From contig SIRY01000108.1 in the NCBI GenBank assembly GCA_004366215.1, forward strand, positions 1-6,919: DNA of 6,919 nt. The letters run 5' to 3'. The stretch comes from Actinomycetota bacterium. Its GTDB lineage: Bacteria; Actinomycetota; Acidimicrobiia; Acidimicrobiales; Acidimicrobiaceae. Made by a program: the position numbers and the translations under genes. Below, piece after piece: positions 4,635 to 6,919 of this stretch; the stretch's first letter is position 1; every line of letters starts with the position of its first letter. The notes under the pieces were generated by a model, which saw only the letters and a program-made list of their open reading frames with translations, searched no databases and was not told the DNA's origin.

Positions 4635-5935
4635 GGATCGCGGCGCGCTGGGCGCTCCTTGGCGAGGAGCTCGTGTCGAACGTCGCCGTCACGATCGAGG
4701 CAGATCACATCGCCGCGGTGGATCGCGGTGGGCACGGCCGCGCCGACACCGAGGTGGAGCTGCTCACCCCAGGGTTCGCGAACGCCCACAGCCACGCCTT
4801 CCACCGCGCGCTCCGTGGCCGCGTCGGCCTCGGAGCGGACTTCTGGGCGTGGCGCCACGCGATGCTCGCCCTCGCCGAGCGGCTCGACCCAGAGCGCTAC
4901 CGGCGCCTCGCCTACCTCGTCGACCGCGAGCTCCTCCTCGGAGGCTACACCACGATCGCCGAGTTCCACTACGTGCACCGAGGGACGGCGTCGCAGTCCC
5001 TCGCGAGCCCCAACGCGATGGGCGAGGCGCTCGTCGACGCGGCACAGGCAGCAGGCTGCCGCTTGACCCTCGTCGACGCCGCGTACCTCCACCCCGAACC
5101 CTCGCGTCGAGCTTGGAGCGCACTCGACGGTCCAGCGCGACGCTTCGCAGACACGAGCGTCGAGGCCTACCTCGCGCGGGTCTCGGAGATCGACGAAGGA
5201 CCTCTCGTGCGGGTTCAGCACGCCGCTCACTCCCTGCGCACCTGCCGTCCCGAGGAGCTCAGCGAGATCGCTGCCGCTGCTCACCGCGGGTGGCACCTCC
5301 ACCTCGTCGAGCAGCCACGCGAGGTCGCCATGGTCGAGGCTGCCTACGGCGCGCCACCGGTCGCGGTCCTCGAACGCCACGGCCTGCTCTCCGAGCGCCT
5401 CGTCGCCGTCCACCTCAACGCCGCGACCGATCCCGAGCTCACGACGCTCGCCGACCACGGCGTCTGGCTCGCTGCCTGCCCGAGCACCGAGGAGGATCTC
5501 GGCGACGGGCTCTCGCCTGCCGCTCGCTACAGGGCGCTCGGCGGTCGCGTCCTCCTCGGCTCCGACGAGCAGGTCGTCAGCGACGCGCTCGCCGAGGCCT
5601 CGCGGCTCGAGGCGCACGCCCGGCTCCAGGCGCGAGCTCGTCGCGGCTTCGCTCCCGAGGCGCTGTGGCGGGTGCTCACCGCCCACGCACCGCTCGGCTG
5701 GCCGGAGGTCGGACGCATCGAGGTCGGTGCGGCCGCCGACCTCGTCGCCCTCGACCTCGACGACGTCACGCTCGCCGGCGTCCACCCTCACGCGTTGCCG
5801 GTCGTCGGACCCGCGGGGCGCGTGAGCCGCGTCTGGGTCGCGGGACGGCTGCGCGTCGAAGACGCTGCGAGCGAGCGTCGCGAGCTCTCGAGGGAGCTCG
5901 CGGCCGTCATCCGTGAGCTCTGGAGTGAGCGCTAG
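4631..5935 (+). CDS. hutF: Formimidoylglutamate deiminase HutF
   Basis: This encodes a 434-residue amidohydrolase-superfamily enzyme that hydrolyses N-formimidoyl-L-glutamate to N-formyl-L-glutamate and ammonia in the five-step histidine pathway. The metal and catalytic residues are visible in order: His53 and His55 in FANAHSHAFHRALRG, His224 and Glu227 in HLHLVEQ, His261 in VHLNAATD, and Asp312 in LLGSDEQ. They sit a constant 8 residues before the numbers I recall for the Pseudomonas aeruginosa enzyme (56, 58, 232, 235, 269, 320). Substrate-side motifs DFWAWRHAM (70-78), EFHYVHR (111-117) and HSLR (200-203) and the CPSTEEDLGDGL segment (283-294) mark HutF rather than guanine or cytosine deaminases. 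The usual VHATH is VHLNA here, but the first, catalytic His is kept. GTG 4631 overlaps the M20 stop and has GAGGT at 4620-4624, 6 nt upstream. hutU follows after 9 nt. Confidence 0.94.
   Translation: MRIAARWALLGEELVSNVAVTIEADHIAAVDRGGHGRADTEVELLTPGFANAHSHAFHRALRGRVGLGADFWAWRHAMLALAERLDPERYRRLAYLVDRELLLGGYTTIAEFHYVHRGTASQSLASPNAMGEALVDAAQAAGCRLTLVDAAYLHPEPSRRAWSALDGPARRFADTSVEAYLARVSEIDEGPLVRVQHAAHSLRTCRPEELSEIAAAAHRGWHLHLVEQPREVAMVEAAYGAPPVAVLERHGLLSERLVAVHLNAATDPELTTLADHGVWLAACPSTEEDLGDGLSPAARYRALGGRVLLGSDEQVVSDALAEASRLEAHARLQARARRGFAPEALWRVLTAHAPLGWPEVGRIEVGAAADLVALDLDDVTLAGVHPHALPVVGPAGRVSRVWVAGRLRVEDAASERRELSRELAAVIRELWSER
5879..5902 (+). repeat. 9-bp inverted repeat near the hutF 3' end
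   Basis: CGCGAGCTC (5879-5887) and GAGCTCGCG (5894-5902) pair perfectly around a 6-nt loop, with a possible G-U pair added on each side in RNA. The hairpin lies inside hutF, 43-66 nt before the hutU start, with no T tract after it. GAGCTCG is a common word in this sequence (Glu-Leu codons), so this may be coincidental; an mRNA stability or processing role is only a possibility. Confidence 0.25.
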
Positions 5936-5939
5936 GAGG
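5934..5939 (+). promoter_or_regulatory. Shine-Dalgarno of hutU over the hutF stop
   Basis: AGGAGG is a full anti-16S match ending 5 nt before ATG 5945. It shares its first two bases with the hutF TAG stop codon (5933-5935), so ribosomes ending on hutF stand on the hutU initiation site. This fixes the hutU start and suggests coupled and strong translation of urocanase. Confidence 0.75.
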
Positions 5940-5944
5940 AGACC

Positions 5945-6919
5945 ATGGGAACCCGACATGACCCAACGCGTACGATCAGGGCGCCGCGCGGAACGACGCT
6001 CACCTGCCGGAGCTGGCTCACCGAAGCGGCCTACCGCATGATCCAGAACAACCTCGATCGCGAGGTGGCTGAGCACCCCGAAGACCTCGTCGTCTACGGC
6101 GGCATCGGGCGCGCCGCGCGCGACTGGGAGTCCTTCGATCGCATCCTCGAGACCTTGCGGACCCTCGGCGACGACGAGACGTTGCTCGTCCAGAGCGGCA
6201 AGCCGGTCGCCGTCATGCCCACCCATCCGGACGCACCGAGGGTCCTCATCGCGAACTCGAACCTCGTGCCGCACTGGGCAACGTGGGAGCACTTCGACGA
6301 GCTCGACCGCCGCGGACTCATGATGTTCGGACAGATGACAGCCGGCTCGTGGATCTACATCGGCTCCCAGGGGATCATCCAGGGAACCTACGAAACCTTC
6401 GCCGCGGTCGCCGCGACTCACTTCGGTGGCGACGCCGCCGGGCGCTGGGTCCTCACCGCCGGCCTCGGCGGCATGGGCGGCGCGCAGCCACTCGCGGCCA
6501 CGATGGCGGGCTTCTCGATCCTCGCGATCGAGGCTGACCCGAGCCGCATCGAGCTTCGCATGCAGACTGGCTACCTCGCACAGCGTGCACCGTCGCTCGA
6601 AGAGGCGCTCGGAATGCTCGAACGAGCTCGTCGCAGCGGGCAGCCGACCTCGATCGGGCTGCTCGGCAACGCCGCCGAGGTCGTACCGCAGCTCGTCGAA
6701 CGAGGCATCGTCCCAGACGTCGTGACCGACCAGACGAGCGCGCACGACCCCCTGCGCGGTTACCTGCCGGTCGGCTACACCCTCGAGCAGTGGCGCCGCG
6801 CGGAGGATCCAGAGCGCCAGGTGGCCGACGCCAAGGCGTCGATGGCCCGCCACGTCCGTGCGATCCTCGCTCTGCGAGATCGAGGTGCGGTCGCCTTCGA
6901 CTACGGCAACAACCTGCGG
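5945..6919 (+). CDS. hutU: Urocanate hydratase HutU (3' end outside window)
   Basis: The first 325 residues of urocanase, out of about 550 usual for the family, are present before the right edge. The cytosolic enzyme adds water to urocanate to form 4-imidazolone-5-propionate, using tightly bound NAD+ as an electrophile. The translation starts [19 protein letters not shown]. It carries [43 protein letters not shown] (starting at residue 129), the glycine-rich NAD-binding [12 protein letters not shown] (173-184), [15 protein letters not shown] (261-275) and FDYGNNLR at the very edge. These are near-invariant urocanase signatures, so the identification is secure. The catalytic cysteine region, near 410 in Pseudomonas putida, lies outside. 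It is the last visible gene of the operon; hutI and hutH are expected downstream but cannot be seen. Confidence 0.97.
   Translation, partial: MGTRHDPTRTIRAPRGTTLTCRSWLTEAAYRMIQNNLDREVAEHPEDLVVYGGIGRAARDWESFDRILETLRTLGDDETLLVQSGKPVAVMPTHPDAPRVLIANSNLVPHWATWEHFDELDRRGLMMFGQMTAGSWIYIGSQGIIQGTYETFAAVAATHFGGDAAGRWVLTAGLGGMGGAQPLAATMAGFSILAIEADPSRIELRMQTGYLAQRAPSLEEALGMLERARRSGQPTSIGLLGNAAEVVPQLVERGIVPDVVTDQTSAHDPLRGYLPVGYTLEQWRRAEDPERQVADAKASMARHVRAILALRDRGAVAFDYGNNLR

Noticed and set aside
4626..4635. CTCACGTGAG palindrome at the M20/hutF overlap
   Set aside because: A 10-bp palindrome is expected by chance in a window this size, and it sits inside an internal operon junction with no promoter-like sequence.
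4597..5916. Plus-strand open frame of 439 codons overlapping hutF
   Set aside because: Almost all Arg, Pro and Ala from an alternate frame of GC-rich DNA; the hutF frame carries all the catalytic motifs.
4550..6853. Minus-strand open frame of 767 codons opposite hutF and hutU
   Set aside because: It lies fully antisense to two securely identified enzymes. Its length reflects GC-rich third codon positions, and its translation has no recognisable domain and a charge-rich, low-complexity composition.
1..6919. CRISPR arrays, insertion sequences, tRNA or rRNA genes
   Set aside because: No regularly spaced repeats, transposase motifs, terminal repeats or RNA gene signatures were seen on either strand.

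Overview
The window comes from a high-GC bacterium, most likely an actinomycete in the broad sense. The signs are strong GC bias at third codon positions, GTG starts, 4-nt overlaps between genes, and actinobacterial-type versions of the transporter and the regulators. The aconitase fragment at the left edge is of the mitochondrial type (RVAMQDATAQMALLQF motif), not the AcnA/IRP type usual in Streptomyces and Mycobacterium. This hints at a deeper-branching actinobacterial lineage, for example Acidimicrobiia, but only weakly.

Layout. (1) Positions 1-275, minus strand: the first 91 residues of an aconitate hydratase that runs off the left edge. (2) Positions 276-386: a divergent intergenic region with a GACAAG direct repeat. 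(3) Positions 387-1106, plus strand: a GntR/HutC-subfamily regulator with a UTRA domain; its reading frame appears to begin upstream of the first ATG/GTG/TTG codon. (4) Positions 1107-1234: a regulatory region with a good promoter (TTGACG, 17 nt, TACGAT), a 25-bp near-perfect palindrome over the -10 and +1, and a leader with two competing hairpins. (5) Positions 1235 to the right edge, plus strand: a tightly packed operon of an NCS1 transporter, an RpiR/SIS regulator, an M20 amidohydrolase, hutF (formimidoylglutamate deiminase) and hutU (urocanase, cut by the edge). The first four genes overlap by 4 nt at each junction (GTGA, ATGA, GTGA), and hutU follows hutF by 9 nt with its Shine-Dalgarno over the hutF stop codon.

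How the genes work together. HutU hydrates urocanate to imidazolone propionate. HutI, not visible here, would open that to N-formimidoyl-L-glutamate. HutF deiminates it to N-formyl-L-glutamate and ammonia. The remaining step, normally done by HutG, gives glutamate and formate. No hutG is visible, and the M20 amidohydrolase just before hutF is the natural candidate. The NCS1 permease is the likely uptake system for histidine, urocanate or a related heterocycle. Two regulators of different families, HutC-like GntR and RpiR-like SIS, sit with the operon. hutI and hutH would be expected downstream.

This is a variant histidine-utilisation locus rather than an entirely new system. Its less usual points are the ureide-type NCS1/RpiR/M20 trio built into a hut operon, the RpiR protein with a degenerate sugar-phosphate site, and two 25-bp palindromes at regulatory positions.
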